Source: Rhodocyclaceae bacterium (GTDB lineage: Bacteria > Pseudomonadota > Gammaproteobacteria > Burkholderiales > Rhodocyclaceae). Taken from it: a stretch of 7,775 bases of DNA. The notes below the pieces were generated by a model, which worked only from the letters and a program-made list of their open reading frames with translations, searched no databases and was not told the origin of the DNA. Made by a program: the position numbers and the translations under genes. Within the stretch, counting starts at the first letter, position 1. Every line of letters starts with the position of its first letter. The DNA is taken from the NCBI GenBank assembly GCA_020849155.1, contig JADLGU010000414.1, positions 1 through 7,775 on the forward strand, given 5' to 3'. Positions 1 through 6,062 of this stretch are shown here, piece after piece.

Positions 1-1
1 C

Positions 2-913
2 CAGGGCCGGCTGCTCGGCAAGTTCATGCTCTACTTCGACACGCCGCACACCCTGCCCGAGGCCGACGTGCGCCTGGCCCTGACCGTCGCCGAATACCTG
101 GCGCTGGCCGTCTCGCGCCAGCGCGCCGTCGAGGAACTGCAGCAACTGAACGCCAATCTGGAGGCGCGGGTCCGCCGCCGCACCCACCAGCTGGAGGAAG
201 CCAACCGCGAGATGGAATCCTTCTGCTATTCGGTGTCGCACGACCTGCGCGCGCCGCTGCGGGCCCTCGACGGCTTCGCCCGCATCCTGCTCGAGGACGC
301 CGGCCACCTCCTCGACGAGCTCGACAAGGAAAAGCTGGGGCGCATCATCGCCGCCAGCGAGCGCATGGGCCGGCTGATGGACGACCTGCTCAAGTTTTCC
401 CGCATCGGCCGCGCCAGCATGCGCCTGGCCGATGTGGACCTCAGCGCCCTCGCCGCGGAAGTCGCCGGCCGCCTGCAAGGACAGGCGCCGGAACGCCGGC
501 TGGCGCTGCAGATCGGCGCCGGGCTGCGGGTCCGCGCCGACAGCGGCCTGATGCGCATCCTGCTGGAGAACCTGCTCGGCAACGCCTGGAAATACACCGG
601 CGGGAACAGCGAGGCGCTGATCGAATTCGGCCGGAACGGGGACGGGGTGTATTACGTGCGCGACAACGGCGCCGGCTTCGACATGCGCTACGCCACCAAG
701 CTGTTCGCGCCCTTCCAGCGCGCCCATTCGCACGGGGAGTTCGAGGGCAACGGCATCGGCCTGGCCATCGTCCAGCGCATCGTGCACCGCCACGGCGGCC
801 GCATCTGGGCCGAGTCCGAGCCCGGCCGCGGCGCCACGCTCCGCTTCACGCTTTGGCCGGAGGGGATCCCGGCGGAGCTGGCTTGCGCTCTTCCTTCTTC
901 TCCACCAGCTTGA
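2..913 (+). CDS. Sensor histidine kinase, C-terminal part (GAF end, HisKA, HATPase_c); 5' truncated by window edge
   Basis: The frame is open from the left edge (codon 1 at position 2), so the first ATG at 26 is internal and the true start lies upstream. Residues are counted from position 2. About residues 1-40 look like the end of a GAF domain (LLGKFMLYF, then an acidic helix). A charged, heptad-like coiled coil runs to about residue 72. The H-box SVSHDLRAPLRAL carries the phospho-acceptor His80 (codon 239-241). The ATPase domain has an N-box (ENLLGNAWKYTG, about 189-200), a G1 box (DNGAGF, 221-226), an F-box-like KLFAPFQ and a G2 box (GNGIG, 249-253). All catalytic elements are present, so an active autokinase is expected. 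The linker-plus-HisKA style resembles bacteriophytochrome-like kinases, but the sensory part is outside the window. No response regulator is visible here. The last ~15 residues after TLRFTLWPEG lie beyond the usual domain end and overlap the convergent phosphatase gene. Confidence 0.93.
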   Translation, partial: QGRLLGKFMLYFDTPHTLPEADVRLALTVAEYLALAVSRQRAVEELQQLNANLEARVRRRTHQLEEANREMESFCYSVSHDLRAPLRALDGFARILLEDAGHLLDELDKEKLGRIIAASERMGRLMDDLLKFSRIGRASMRLADVDLSALAAEVAGRLQGQAPERRLALQIGAGLRVRADSGLMRILLENLLGNAWKYTGGNSEALIEFGRNGDGVYYVRDNGAGFDMRYATKLFAPFQRAHSHGEFEGNGIGLAIVQRIVHRHGGRIWAESEPGRGATLRFTLWPEGIPAELACALPSSPPA

Positions 914-1640
914 CGATCGCCAGCGAGCAGTTGTCGCCGCGCCCGTCGGCGCGGTCGCGGGCGCGCTGGATCAGGATCTCGGCCGCCGCGCGCGGGGCGT
1001 GGGCGGCCAGCACGCCGCCCAGGTCGGCAGCCGAGAAGTAAGCCCACCAGCCGTCGGAGCAGAGCAGGAAAGTGTCGCCGGCCTGGGGCGGCACCGCCTC
1101 GCCGTAATCGATGCTCGGCTCGCGCTCGGAACCGAGGCAACCCAGCAGCACGTTCTTCTGCGGATGGCGCTCGGCCTGCTCCGGCGTCAGGTAGCCCTGC
1201 TTGAGCATCATGTTGACGTAGGAGTGGTCGTAGCTGCGGCTCACCAGCTGGTCGCCGCGAAAGTGGTAGATGCGCGAATCGCCGCAGTGGGCCCAGTCCA
1301 CCCGGCCGGGCTGGAACAGCAGCACGCAGGCGGTGCTGTGCGGATCCTGTTCGCTGGTGAAGCGGGTCAGCAGGATGGCGGTATGGGCCTCGTTGATGAT
1401 CGTGCCGAGCAGCTGCTGCGGCGACTCGTCGGCCGGCGCGAAGACATCGAATGTGTGGCGGGCCTTGAAGACCACCTGTTCGGCGGCCATCGCCCCGCCG
1501 GTATGGCCGCCCATGCCGTCGGCCAGCACCGCCATCATCAGGCCCTTGCGGCCGGGATGGGGGATCAGGCTGACGCGGTCCTGCTGTTCCTTGCGATCGC
1601 CGATATGCTGCGCGGCGCAGGTTTCAACGGAGAAGGCCAT
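846..1640 (-). CDS. PP2C-family (PPM) Ser/Thr protein phosphatase
   Basis: This 264-residue protein is a complete single-domain PP2C phosphatase, predicted to be cytoplasmic and Mn/Mg-dependent, removing phosphate from Ser/Thr. Visible motifs are the N-terminal GDRKEQQD (metal-ligand Asp21), LADGMGGH (residues 39-46, Asp41), CGDSR (119-123), CSDG (194-197, Asp196) and GDNCSL (235-240, Asp236). These cover the acidic residues that form the binuclear metal centre in PrpC/Stp/PstP-type enzymes, so it should be active. The length is typical. The last ~15 residues are a Lys/Pro-rich tail outside the domain. The ATG at 1640 is the only usable start, because an in-frame stop lies five codons upstream. 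I see no clear Shine-Dalgarno before it. In many bacteria such enzymes sit beside a Hanks-type kinase or FHA protein, but neither is visible here. The nearest Ser/Thr kinase is PrkA at 4121. The 82-bp gap to the divergent hydratase must hold its promoter, but no convincing -35/-10 pair was found. Confidence 0.94.
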   Translation of the reverse strand: MAFSVETCAAQHIGDRKEQQDRVSLIPHPGRKGLMMAVLADGMGGHTGGAMAAEQVVFKARHTFDVFAPADESPQQLLGTIINEAHTAILLTRFTSEQDPHSTACVLLFQPGRVDWAHCGDSRIYHFRGDQLVSRSYDHSYVNMMLKQGYLTPEQAERHPQKNVLLGCLGSEREPSIDYGEAVPPQAGDTFLLCSDGWWAYFSAADLGGVLAAHAPRAAAEILIQRARDRADGRGDNCSLAIVKLVEKKEERKPAPPGSPPAKA

Positions 1641-1722
1641 GGGCGAAAACCATCATCTTTGTCCGGGCCGACTTTAGCATGCCTTGTGATAGGCTGCGCG
1701 CTGGCGAATTCGGGAGTGCCGC

Positions 1723-2160
1723 ATGCTGCATCCACTCAGGGGCTTCAACCAGGTCAGGGTCGGCGAGCGCTTCGAGAGCGCCATGACCATGACCGAAACC
1801 CACATCGTCCTGGGCGCCGGCCTGTTCGGCGACTTCAACCGGCTGCATGTCGACGAGCCCTTCGCGGCGCAGTCGCGCCACGGCGGCCGCATCGCCCACG
1901 GCTATCTCACCAGCTCGCTCATCGCCGCCTCCTACGGCATGGTCTTCCATGGCACGGCGATCGCCTACCTGGAACACGCCTGCAGTTTCCTCAAGCCGGT
2001 GCGCGCCGGCGACACGCTGACCACCGTCTGGGACGTCACCGGCCTGACCCCCAAGCCGAAGCACGACGGCGGCATTGTCGCCATGAAGGCACGCTGCACC
2101 AATCAGGAAGGCGAAGTGGTGGCCGAGGCGACGGGGACGATGCTGGTGAAGAACGCCTGA
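1723..2160 (+). CDS. MaoC-like (R)-specific enoyl-CoA hydratase/dehydratase, hot-dog fold
   Basis: This 145-residue single hot-dog-fold protein is of the MaoC type, a family that hydrates enoyl-CoA to (R)-3-hydroxyacyl-CoA or dehydrates related thioesters. The hydratase motif is clear: GDFNRLHVDEPFA followed by GGRIAHG (about residues 36-60). Asp37 and His42 have the five-residue spacing of the catalytic Asp/His pair in PhaJ-type enzymes. The usual Pro after Asn in the DxNPxH motif is Arg here. The C-terminal part (LEHACSFLKPVRAGDTL, then VTNQEGE-like strands) fits the fold. The ATG at 1723 has a GGGAG-like ribosome binding site at 1712-1716. Substrate cannot be read from sequence. PHA-precursor supply, fatty-acid beta-oxidation side reactions or mesaconyl/branched acyl-CoA chemistry are all possible. 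The gene stands alone: it is divergent from the phosphatase and convergent with the acyl-CoA synthetase. Confidence 0.88.
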   Translation: MLHPLRGFNQVRVGERFESAMTMTETHIVLGAGLFGDFNRLHVDEPFAAQSRHGGRIAHGYLTSSLIAASYGMVFHGTAIAYLEHACSFLKPVRAGDTLTTVWDVTGLTPKPKHDGGIVAMKARCTNQEGEVVAEATGTMLVKNA

Positions 2161-2193
2161 GCGCCGCCCGCCGGGCCGTCCGAAGGGCGGCGC
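2161..2193 (+). terminator. GC-rich stem-loop directly after the MaoC-like gene (possible terminator or repeat end)
   Basis: The 9-bp arms 2161-2169 and 2185-2193 (GCGCCGCCC / GGGCGGCGC) are perfectly complementary around a 15-nt loop, starting at the base after the hydratase stop codon. Two alternative foldings compete: a 5-bp palindrome at 2166-2176, and a 7-bp stem with a GAA loop at 2175-2191 that includes one G-U pair on the plus strand. No T-run follows, so this is not a canonical intrinsic terminator. It may stop or stabilise the two convergent transcripts, or belong to a dispersed repeat. Confidence 0.45.
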
Positions 2194-2262
2194 AGCCAAG
2201 AACATGGAGCCGCGTAGCGGCGAACCCTCGTCACCCCCGCCCCTGGGGCGGGGGCTGGGGGG
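2161..2262. repeat. Palindrome cluster between convergent genes, REP-like candidate
   Basis: About 100 bp holds at least three inverted repeats: 2161-2193 (9-bp arms), 2209-2221 (GCCGC / GCGGC around GTA) and 2234-2254 (CCCCCGCCCC, T, GGGGCGGGGG; 10-bp perfect arms). The last one lies inside the 3' end of the acyl-CoA synthetase gene and encodes its Pro/Gly-rich tail. From general knowledge, clustered palindromes of this kind in Proteobacteria are often copies of dispersed extragenic repeats, and they commonly give PQPPPQGRG-type tails when they run into a gene end. Only one copy is visible, so repeat status is inferred. Confidence 0.45.
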
Positions 2263-3925
2263 TGGGCAGTTTCTCCTCCTCCCGCAACCGCAACACCCGC
2301 CGCTGCACCTTGCCGGTGGTGGTCATCGGAAGCTGATCGATGAATTCGATGGCCTTCGGATACTCGTAGGGCGCGAGATATTGCCGCACGTGGGCCTGCA
2401 GCTCGGCCTCCAGCGCGGCGGAGGGCTGCGTACCCGGCTGCAGCACGATGAAGGCCTTGACGACGGTGCCGCGCGTCTCGTCGGGGGCGCCGATCACCGC
2501 GGCGTTGGCCACCGCCGCATGCTTGACCAGGCAGTTCTCGATCTCCGCCGGGCCGATGCGATAGCCGGCGCTCTTGAACATGTCGTCGGCGCGGCCCTGG
2601 TACCAGAAGTAGCCGTCCGCGTCGACCTTCGCCAGGTCGCCGGTGCGCGCCCAGGCCGTCTCTCCTTCGCCGATGTATTTTTCCGCCGTCGCCTGCGGGT
2701 TGTTCCAGTACTCGATGAGGAACACCGGATCCATCTCGCCGTTGCAGCTGCGCTGCACGCAGACCTCGCCCACCTCGCCGGCCGGCAGCACCTTGCCCGA
2801 GTCGTCCACCACCGCCACGCGGTGGCCGGGATAGGGCCGCCCCATGGCGCCGGGCCTGGGCGGGTATACCGCCGCGCAGTTGCCGACGAGGTAGTTCACC
2901 TCGGTCTGGCCGAACATCTCGTTGATGGTCAGGCCGAGCTTGTCGCGGGCCCAGGCGAAGACCGTGCCGCCGACCGATTCGCCGGCGCTCATGATGCTGC
3001 TCAGGTCGAGGTCGTAGCGTTCCCTCGGATCGGGCACCGCCTTCATCATCATCTTCAGCGCGGTGGGGAAGAGGAAGGCGTTCCGGACGCCGTATTTCTC
3101 CATCAGCCAGAAAGCCTTCTCCGGGTCGAAGCGGCCGCGGTAGCCGAGCAGCGGCTGGCCCAACGCCCAGGTCGGCAGCAGCACGTCGAACAGGCCGCCG
3201 GTCCACGCCCAGTCGGCCGGCGACCAGAACATGTCGCCCGGCTGCGGGAAGAAGTCGTGCGAGCAGGCGAAGCCGGACAGGTTGCCGAGCAGGGTGCGCT
3301 GCGCCATCAGCGCGCCCTTCGGGTTGCCCGTGGTGCCGCTGGTGTAGATGATCAGCGCCGGGTCGTCGGCGGCGGTGTCCGCGCACTGGAAGCGGCGCGA
3401 GGCGCGCGACAGCAGCAGATCCCAGTCGTGAGTGCCAGATTCCCGCGCGCCGCCGACGCCGATGACGTGGCGCAGGTGGGGCAGCCGCTCCTTCACCGCC
3501 CACAGCTTGGGCAGGGTGGACTCGTCGACGATGGCGACGCTGGCCGCCGAATCGGCCAGCCGGTATTCCAGCGCTTCGGGGCCGAACAGGTGAGACAGCG
3601 GCAGCGCGATGGCGTCCATCTGGTAGCAGGCGACATGGGCGATGCCGGTCTCGGGCCGCTGCGGCAGCAGGATGGCGACTCGGTCGCGGCGCATCACGCC
3701 GAGGGCCTGCAGCACATTCGAGAGCCGGTTGGCGGCCATCTGGATGTCCCGGAAGGTCCACGCCTCCGTGTGCCCGGCCTCGTCCTCGTAGTAGAGGGCG
3801 AATCGCGTGCGGTCCTCCGCCCAGCGCCCGCAGCATTCGCGCGCCATGTTGTAGCGCGCCGGCGTCTCCCAGCGGAACCCCTGGTGCAGCGCGTCGTAGT
3901 CTTTTGCCTTTTCATTCAGTTGCAT
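2231..3925 (-). CDS. AMP-forming acyl-CoA synthetase (ACSM/acetate-CoA ligase-like)
   Basis: This 564-residue member of the ANL superfamily activates a carboxylic acid to acyl-AMP and then acyl-CoA. The core motifs are in order: A3 P-loop YTSGTTGNPKG (194-204), A5 NEMFGQTE (335-342), A7 RTGD (427-430), hinge A8 GRADDMFKSAGYRIGPAEIE (444-463) and A10 TTTGKVQRR with the adenylation Lys539. All expected catalytic residues are present. The overall pattern, with RYNMA near the N-terminus, WSPADWAWTGGL and GYRIGPAEIE, is like medium-chain/ACSM and acetyl-CoA-synthetase-related proteins. The acid substrate cannot be assigned. The start ATG at 3925 has a strong GGAGGAG ribosome binding site (complement of 3931-3937). 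The family normally ends soon after A10, but here ~13 extra residues (KLPTPQPPPQGRG) are encoded partly by a perfect GC palindrome. This suggests that repeat DNA displaced the original stop. It is divergent from prkA and convergent with the hydratase gene. Confidence 0.93.
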   Translation of the reverse strand: MQLNEKAKDYDALHQGFRWETPARYNMARECCGRWAEDRTRFALYYEDEAGHTEAWTFRDIQMAANRLSNVLQALGVMRRDRVAILLPQRPETGIAHVACYQMDAIALPLSHLFGPEALEYRLADSAASVAIVDESTLPKLWAVKERLPHLRHVIGVGGARESGTHDWDLLLSRASRRFQCADTAADDPALIIYTSGTTGNPKGALMAQRTLLGNLSGFACSHDFFPQPGDMFWSPADWAWTGGLFDVLLPTWALGQPLLGYRGRFDPEKAFWLMEKYGVRNAFLFPTALKMMMKAVPDPRERYDLDLSSIMSAGESVGGTVFAWARDKLGLTINEMFGQTEVNYLVGNCAAVYPPRPGAMGRPYPGHRVAVVDDSGKVLPAGEVGEVCVQRSCNGEMDPVFLIEYWNNPQATAEKYIGEGETAWARTGDLAKVDADGYFWYQGRADDMFKSAGYRIGPAEIENCLVKHAAVANAAVIGAPDETRGTVVKAFIVLQPGTQPSAALEAELQAHVRQYLAPYEYPKAIEFIDQLPMTTTGKVQRRVLRLREEEKLPTPQPPPQGRG

Positions 3926-3946
3926 GACGACTCCTCCGGTCGGTGG

Positions 3947-3974
3947 ATTCTAACCGTTCGCGCCATTCAGGCAA
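3947..3974 (-). promoter_or_regulatory. Candidate sigma-70 promoter for the acyl-CoA synthetase gene
   Basis: On the minus strand, TTGCCT (complement of 3969-3974) is followed after 16 bp by TAGAAT (complement of 3947-3952), close to the TTGACA/TATAAT consensus. Transcription would start near 3940, about 15 nt before the ATG at 3925. The Shine-Dalgarno would then lie almost at the RNA 5' end, which is tight but possible. No other pair of comparable quality was seen in this gap. Inferred by eye only. Confidence 0.4.
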
Positions 3975-4023
3975 TTGGGCGGAACTTCCCTGTTTATTTC
4001 TTCTCTCTAAACCTAAAGCGAAG

Positions 4024-4035
4024 TGCTACGTTAAT
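4024..4035 (+). promoter_or_regulatory. Candidate sigma-S-like -10 element upstream of prkA
   Basis: TGCTACGTTAAT resembles the extended -10 region preferred by RpoS (TG, then CTA-C-T-like). There is no good -35 at the expected distance, which sigma-S promoters tolerate. Known context: E. coli yeaG-yeaH is RpoS-dependent. If this is used, transcription starts near 4042 and leaves an ~80-nt leader containing the inverted repeats listed separately. The match is partial. Confidence 0.3.
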
Positions 4036-4041
4036 AACGTA
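4027..4041. promoter_or_regulatory. 15-bp perfect palindrome (TACGTTA-A-TAACGTA), candidate operator
   Basis: Seven-base arms are perfectly inverted around one central A. The site is AT-rich in otherwise GC-rich DNA and overlaps the candidate -10 element of the prkA operon. It is also about 75 bp upstream of the putative start site of the divergent acyl-CoA synthetase gene. The geometry suits a dimeric helix-turn-helix regulator. The regulator is unknown. Confidence 0.4.
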
Positions 4042-4058
4042 AACAGGCTCACGAGGCC

Positions 4059-4077
4059 TGTCGGAAATTTTCCTACA
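4059..4077. promoter_or_regulatory. 19-bp near-perfect palindrome TGTCGGAAATTTTCCTACA, candidate operator
   Basis: The halves are inverted around the central T at 4068 with a single mismatched pair (C4062/T4074). The inner 11 bp, GGAAATTTTCC, is perfect. It ends 43 bp before the prkA start codon. A TGT...ACA dyad of this size is typical of a binding site for a dimeric regulator. In RNA it could also form a short hairpin in the leader. A 5-bp inverted repeat (CAGGC 4044-4048 / GCCTG 4056-4060) touches its left edge. Confidence 0.45.
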
Positions 4078-4120
4078 ACACACGGCGCCGCACCGCAGGA
4101 CGCCTGGAAAGGAGAGAGAC

Positions 4121-6043
4121 ATGGACATCGTCGCCGAAGTCGCCTCGCGCTACGAGCGCATCCGCGAGGAGGAGTATTCCCTCCAGGAGTACCTGGAGAT
4201 CTGCCGCCAGAACCCCGCCGCCTACGCCACCGCCGCCGAGCGCATGCTGGCCGCCATCGGCGAACCGGAGATGCTCGACACGCGGCAGAACCCGCGCCTG
4301 TCGCGCCTGTTTGCCAACAAGGTCATCAGGGTCTATCCCTCCTTCCGCGAGTTCTACGGCCTGGAAGAGGCGATCGAGAACGTGGTGTCGTATTTCCGCC
4401 ACGCCGCCCAGGGACTGGAGGAAAAAAAGCAGATCCTCTACCTGCTCGGCCCGGTCGGCGGCGGCAAGTCCTCGATCGCCGAGCGCCTCAAGCAACTCTT
4501 TGAAAAGATTCCGCTCTACGCCCTCAAGGGGTCGCCGGTCAACGAGACGCCGCTGGGCCTCTTCTCGCCCGAGGAGGACGCCGCCATCCTCGAGGAGAAA
4601 TACGCCATCCCGCGCCGCTACCTCACCGGCCTGCTCTCGCCCTGGGCGGTGAAGCGCCTGCACGAGTTCAACGGCGACATCTCCAAGTTCCGCGTCGTCA
4701 AGCGCCACCCCTCGGTGCTGCGCCAGATCGCCATCAGCAAGACCGAGCCGGGCGACGAGAACAACCAGGACATCTCCTCCCTCACCGGCAAGATCGACAT
4801 CCGCAAGCTGGAGCAGTACGCGCAGAACGACCCCGACGCCTACAGCTACTCCGGCGGCCTGTGCCTGGCCAACCGCGGCCTGCTCGAGTTCGTCGAGATG
4901 TTCAAGGCGCCGATCAAGGTGCTGCACCCGCTGCTCACCGCCACCCAGGAGGGCAACTACAAGGGCACCGAGGGCTTCGGCGCCATCCCCTTCGACGGCA
5001 TCATCCTGGCCCACTCCAACGAGTCGGAATGGCGCGCCTTCAAAAACAACCGCAACAACGAGGCCTTCCTCGACCGCATCTACATCGTCAAGGTGCCCTA
5101 CTGCCTGCGCGTCTCCGAGGAGATCCGCATCTACGAGAAGCTGCTGGTGAACTCGGCGCTGTCGCAGGCGCCCTGCGCCCCGGGCACGCTGAAGATGATG
5201 TCGCAGTTCGCCGTGCTCTCGCGCCTGGTCGAGCCTGAGAACTCCAGCCTCTACTCCAAGATGCAGGTCTACGACGGCGAGAACCTGAAGGACACCGACC
5301 CCAAGGCCAAGTCCTTCCAGGAGTACCGCGACTTTGCCGGGCCCGACGAGGGCATGGCCGGCATCTCCACCCGCTGGGCCTTCAAGATCCTGTCGAAGGT
5401 GTTCAACTTCGACCATTCGGAAGTCGCCGCCAACCCGGTGCACCTGTTGTACACCCTGGAGCAGCAGGTGGAGAAGGAGCAGTTCCCGCCCGAGGTCGAG
5501 CAGCGCTATCTCGCCCACATCAAGGAATACCTGTCGCCGAAATACGCCGAGTTCATCGGCAAGGAGATCCAGACCGCCTACCTGGAGTCGTACTCCGAGT
5601 ACGGCCAGAACATCTTCGACCGCTACGTCATCTACGCCGACTACTGGATCCAGGACCAGGAGTTCCGCGATCCCGACACCGGCGAGGTGTTCGACCGCAA
5701 GGCGCTCAACGAGGAGCTGGAGAAGATCGAGAAGCCGGCCGGCATCTCCAATCCGAAGGACTTCAGGAACGAGATCGTCAACTTCGTGCTGCGCTCGCGC
5801 GCCCAGAACCACGGCAAGAACCCGGCGTGGACCAGCTTCGAGAAGATGCGCCAGGTGATCGAGAAGAAGATGTTCTCCAACACCGAGGAGCTGCTGCCGG
5901 TGATCTCCTTCAACGCCAAGGCCTCGGTCGAGGAGAGCAAGAAGCACGAGGACTTCGTCAACCGCATGACCAGCAAGGGCTACACCCAGAAGCAGGTGCG
6001 CCTGCTCTGCGAGTGGTACCTGCGCGTGCGGAAATCGTCCTGA
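4121..6043 (+). CDS. prkA: PrkA/YeaG family AAA+-type serine protein kinase
   Basis: This 640-residue protein has the usual family length (E. coli YeaG is ~644, B. subtilis PrkA ~631). The N-terminal AAA+-like PrkA domain carries the Walker A loop GPVGGGKSS (110-118), a Walker B-like segment around GGLCLANRGLLEFVEM (245-260), PFDGIILAHSNESEW (290-304) and a conserved FLDRI (316-320). The C-terminal part after about residue 400 is the PrkA kinase region, with distant resemblance to eukaryotic protein kinases in the family literature. No signal peptide or membrane segment is seen, so it is cytoplasmic. Family members autophosphorylate and have been linked to sporulation in Bacillus and to stationary-phase or nitrogen-starvation responses in enterobacteria. 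The ATG at 4121 follows a strong AAAGGAGA ribosome binding site (4108-4115). It is first in a tight operon with yeaH (19-bp gap) and spoVR. Conserved order and length make this assignment secure; its substrates are unknown. Confidence 0.97.
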   Translation: MDIVAEVASRYERIREEEYSLQEYLEICRQNPAAYATAAERMLAAIGEPEMLDTRQNPRLSRLFANKVIRVYPSFREFYGLEEAIENVVSYFRHAAQGLEEKKQILYLLGPVGGGKSSIAERLKQLFEKIPLYALKGSPVNETPLGLFSPEEDAAILEEKYAIPRRYLTGLLSPWAVKRLHEFNGDISKFRVVKRHPSVLRQIAISKTEPGDENNQDISSLTGKIDIRKLEQYAQNDPDAYSYSGGLCLANRGLLEFVEMFKAPIKVLHPLLTATQEGNYKGTEGFGAIPFDGIILAHSNESEWRAFKNNRNNEAFLDRIYIVKVPYCLRVSEEIRIYEKLLVNSALSQAPCAPGTLKMMSQFAVLSRLVEPENSSLYSKMQVYDGENLKDTDPKAKSFQEYRDFAGPDEGMAGISTRWAFKILSKVFNFDHSEVAANPVHLLYTLEQQVEKEQFPPEVEQRYLAHIKEYLSPKYAEFIGKEIQTAYLESYSEYGQNIFDRYVIYADYWIQDQEFRDPDTGEVFDRKALNEELEKIEKPAGISNPKDFRNEIVNFVLRSRAQNHGKNPAWTSFEKMRQVIEKKMFSNTEELLPVISFNAKASVEESKKHEDFVNRMTSKGYTQKQVRLLCEWYLRVRKSS

Positions 6044-6062
6044 GCGCGGCGCGGAGGCGGGC

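Noticed and set aside
856..873. Short inverted repeat (GCCGG / CCGGC) in the kinase-phosphatase overlap as a terminator
   Set aside because: Only a 5-bp stem with an 8-nt loop and no T-run. It is expected by chance in GC-rich coding DNA.
1641..1722. Promoters in the 82-bp gap between phosphatase and hydratase genes
   Set aside because: TAGCAT (1675-1680) and its opposite-strand neighbour TAAAGT resemble -10 boxes, but neither has a plausible -35 at 16-18 bp.
999..2336. 445-residue plus-strand open frame across the phosphatase, hydratase and intergenic palindromes
   Set aside because: It runs through three unrelated features in the wrong frame and has no conserved motif.
2103..3836. 577-residue minus-strand frame overlapping the acyl-CoA synthetase in another frame
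   Set aside because: Arg/Ala/Gly-rich shadow of the true gene, which is in a different frame with a strong ribosome binding site.
2204..4042. 612-residue plus-strand open frame opposite the acyl-CoA synthetase
   Set aside because: His/Arg/Gly/Val-rich with no domain. The minus strand holds all ANL motifs in order.
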